Assembly (NCBI GenBank): GCA_013288045.1
Contig: JABDCP010000001.1
Coordinates: 1-53,609, forward strand
Direction of reading: 5' to 3'
DNA length: 53,609 nucleotides
DNA from: Candidatus Babelota bacterium
GTDB lineage: Bacteria; Babelota; Babeliae; Babelales; Babelaceae
This document shows, one piece after another, positions 52,993 through 53,609 of this stretch. The notes under the pieces were generated by a model. That model saw nothing but the letters and a program-made list of their open reading frames with translations, was not told where the DNA came from and did no database searches. How positions within the stretch are numbered: the first letter of the stretch is position 1; the number at the start of each line of letters is the position of its first letter. A program made the position numbers and the translations under genes.

Positions 52993-53120
52993 TGAAACGA
53001 GGACCTTTTGAAGATCATCTCGAGGTAGCAAAAGTTGAAACTAATAAAGGAGTAGAACAAATTCCTGCAAACCTATCACCAGATGGTACGCTCATGGTAG
53101 GCAACATTGAACAAACATGA
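52992..53120 (+). pseudogene. 42-codon ORF, probable C-terminal remnant of the same family
   Basis: It starts at the ATG overlapping the previous stop (TAATG) and ends TGA 53118-53120. The segment IPANLSPDGTLMVGNIEQT resembles the C-terminus of the preceding protein (MPFSVKPDGTFLTQDTEF), so it looks like the end of a decayed third family member. It may still be translated by coupling. No signal peptide. Confidence 0.45.
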
Positions 53121-53151
53121 TAAACACATATCTAACAAAAAGGAATTCATC

Positions 53152-53609
53152 ATGAAGAATCGATTCAAAATACTCACAGCACTCACCTTCGCTGCTTTGG
53201 CTTGTCACATCAAAGATGTTCAAGCAGACCTAAATCTTAGGATCAGAGGACTCATCGGGGTACAAACATGCGGGGCTGGCAGTACCTGTACTCAAATCCA
53301 GACTCTTAACGCAATAGGATCAACGTTTAACGTAGATCCCATGACAGCATCTTTTAGAGATCTTGGTACCGTAACCTCAGCAACCACGGAGAAGCTCCAG
53401 GTCCCATCAAAAGTGGGCGCTAAGACTTTGTATAAATTTACTACACAAGATGGTACAACGGTATACCTCGGTCTTGAAATGAAGCCTACACCCCGTCCTG
53501 GTACTCGATACTTCACCTATCAAACAGAACAAGGGAAGAAGTTAACTGCAGGGAAAGACTTTAATATCGTTGAACTCTATCGTTATAATGACACGAAAAA
53601 TGAGTGGTT
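53152..53609 (+). CDS. Exported protein, partial at window end
   Basis: 152 codons are visible from the ATG (AAAAAGGAATT upstream) and the frame remains open at the window edge. A signal peptide (KILTALTFAALACHIKDVQA) precedes a region homologous to the 52444-52992 protein, including the QTCGAGSTC Cys pair and NAIG. Further on it has beta-type segments (TVYLGLEMKPTPRPG, KDFNIVELYRYND) aligned with YLVFDNV and KMVIKMYRNV of the paralogue. Function unknown. Confidence 0.75.
   Translation, partial: MKNRFKILTALTFAALACHIKDVQADLNLRIRGLIGVQTCGAGSTCTQIQTLNAIGSTFNVDPMTASFRDLGTVTSATTEKLQVPSKVGAKTLYKFTTQDGTTVYLGLEMKPTPRPGTRYFTYQTEQGKKLTAGKDFNIVELYRYNDTKNEW

Noticed and set aside
1-53609. tRNA, rRNA and CRISPR arrays
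   Set aside because: Intergenic regions were read for T-arm (GTTCGA-type) sequences, rRNA-like blocks and regularly spaced repeats; none was found.

Overview
The window looks like a stretch of chromosome from a Gram-negative, probably host-dependent bacterium. My best guess is Candidatus Dependentiae (TM6/Babeliae). This rests on style rather than on a marker gene: many unrecognised small proteins with Sec signal peptides, an exported ankyrin-repeat protein, a pseudopilin (type II secretion) operon, an MCE-family lipid-transport protein with an outer-membrane-like C-terminus, and a valyl-tRNA synthetase of the type I associate with Rickettsia and archaea. Other host-associated lineages are not excluded. 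I found no tRNA, rRNA, CRISPR array or complete insertion sequence.

Layout. 1-6.4 kb: end of an exported protein, a decayed patch with a strong promoter, a two-gene ABC exporter, a DEAD-box helicase with a small exported coiled-coil protein, and an exported ankyrin protein. 6.6-8.9 kb: two paralogous exported proteins carrying degenerate J-domains. 9.1-16.9 kb: a translation-quality group (DUF2000, AlaX-like editing protein, leuS), transaldolase, NUDIX, a DUF1295 membrane protein and a second DbpA-like helicase. 17.2-23.7 kb: a tandem exported pair, then rpsA-ndk, efp-nusB and glyA. 23.8-33.2 kb: an exported HAD protein and a glycosyltransferase, valS-ybeY, trmH, and two exported alpha/beta hydrolases. 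33.3-36.8 kb: an unusual P-type ATPase, a nitroreductase and small membrane proteins. 36.9-43 kb: a minus-strand operon gspF-G-H-I-J-K followed by an MCE/barrel protein. 43.1-43.5 kb: a relic of an IscB/HEARO element. 43.5-49.7 kb: tdk-radA, exported proteins and an aminotransferase with a duplicated 3' end. 50.1-53.6 kb: a co-directional array of small exported, mostly cysteine-rich proteins running off the window.

The two most interesting items are as follows. (1) At about 43.1-43.47 kb a highly structured RNA-like segment with a pseudoknot-capable fold lies directly upstream of a 51-codon ORF that matches only the N-terminal PLMP segment of IscB, the RNA-guided nuclease ancestral to Cas9. 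It reads as an omega-RNA (HEARO RNA) left next to a truncated nuclease. (2) The 50.1-53.6 kb operon contains a repeated four-cysteine module with an invariant C-x8-C core (four copies in one protein, one in the next), then a six-cysteine duplicated module carried behind a nearly identical signal peptide. This looks like an evolving set of disulfide-rich secreted proteins.

Promoters resembling sigma70 (TTGACA or close, 16-18 nt, TATAAT-like) and AAGGAG-type ribosome sites are visible before many genes, so the organism appears to use standard bacterial expression signals. Functional links between the secretion operon and the many exported proteins are inference only.
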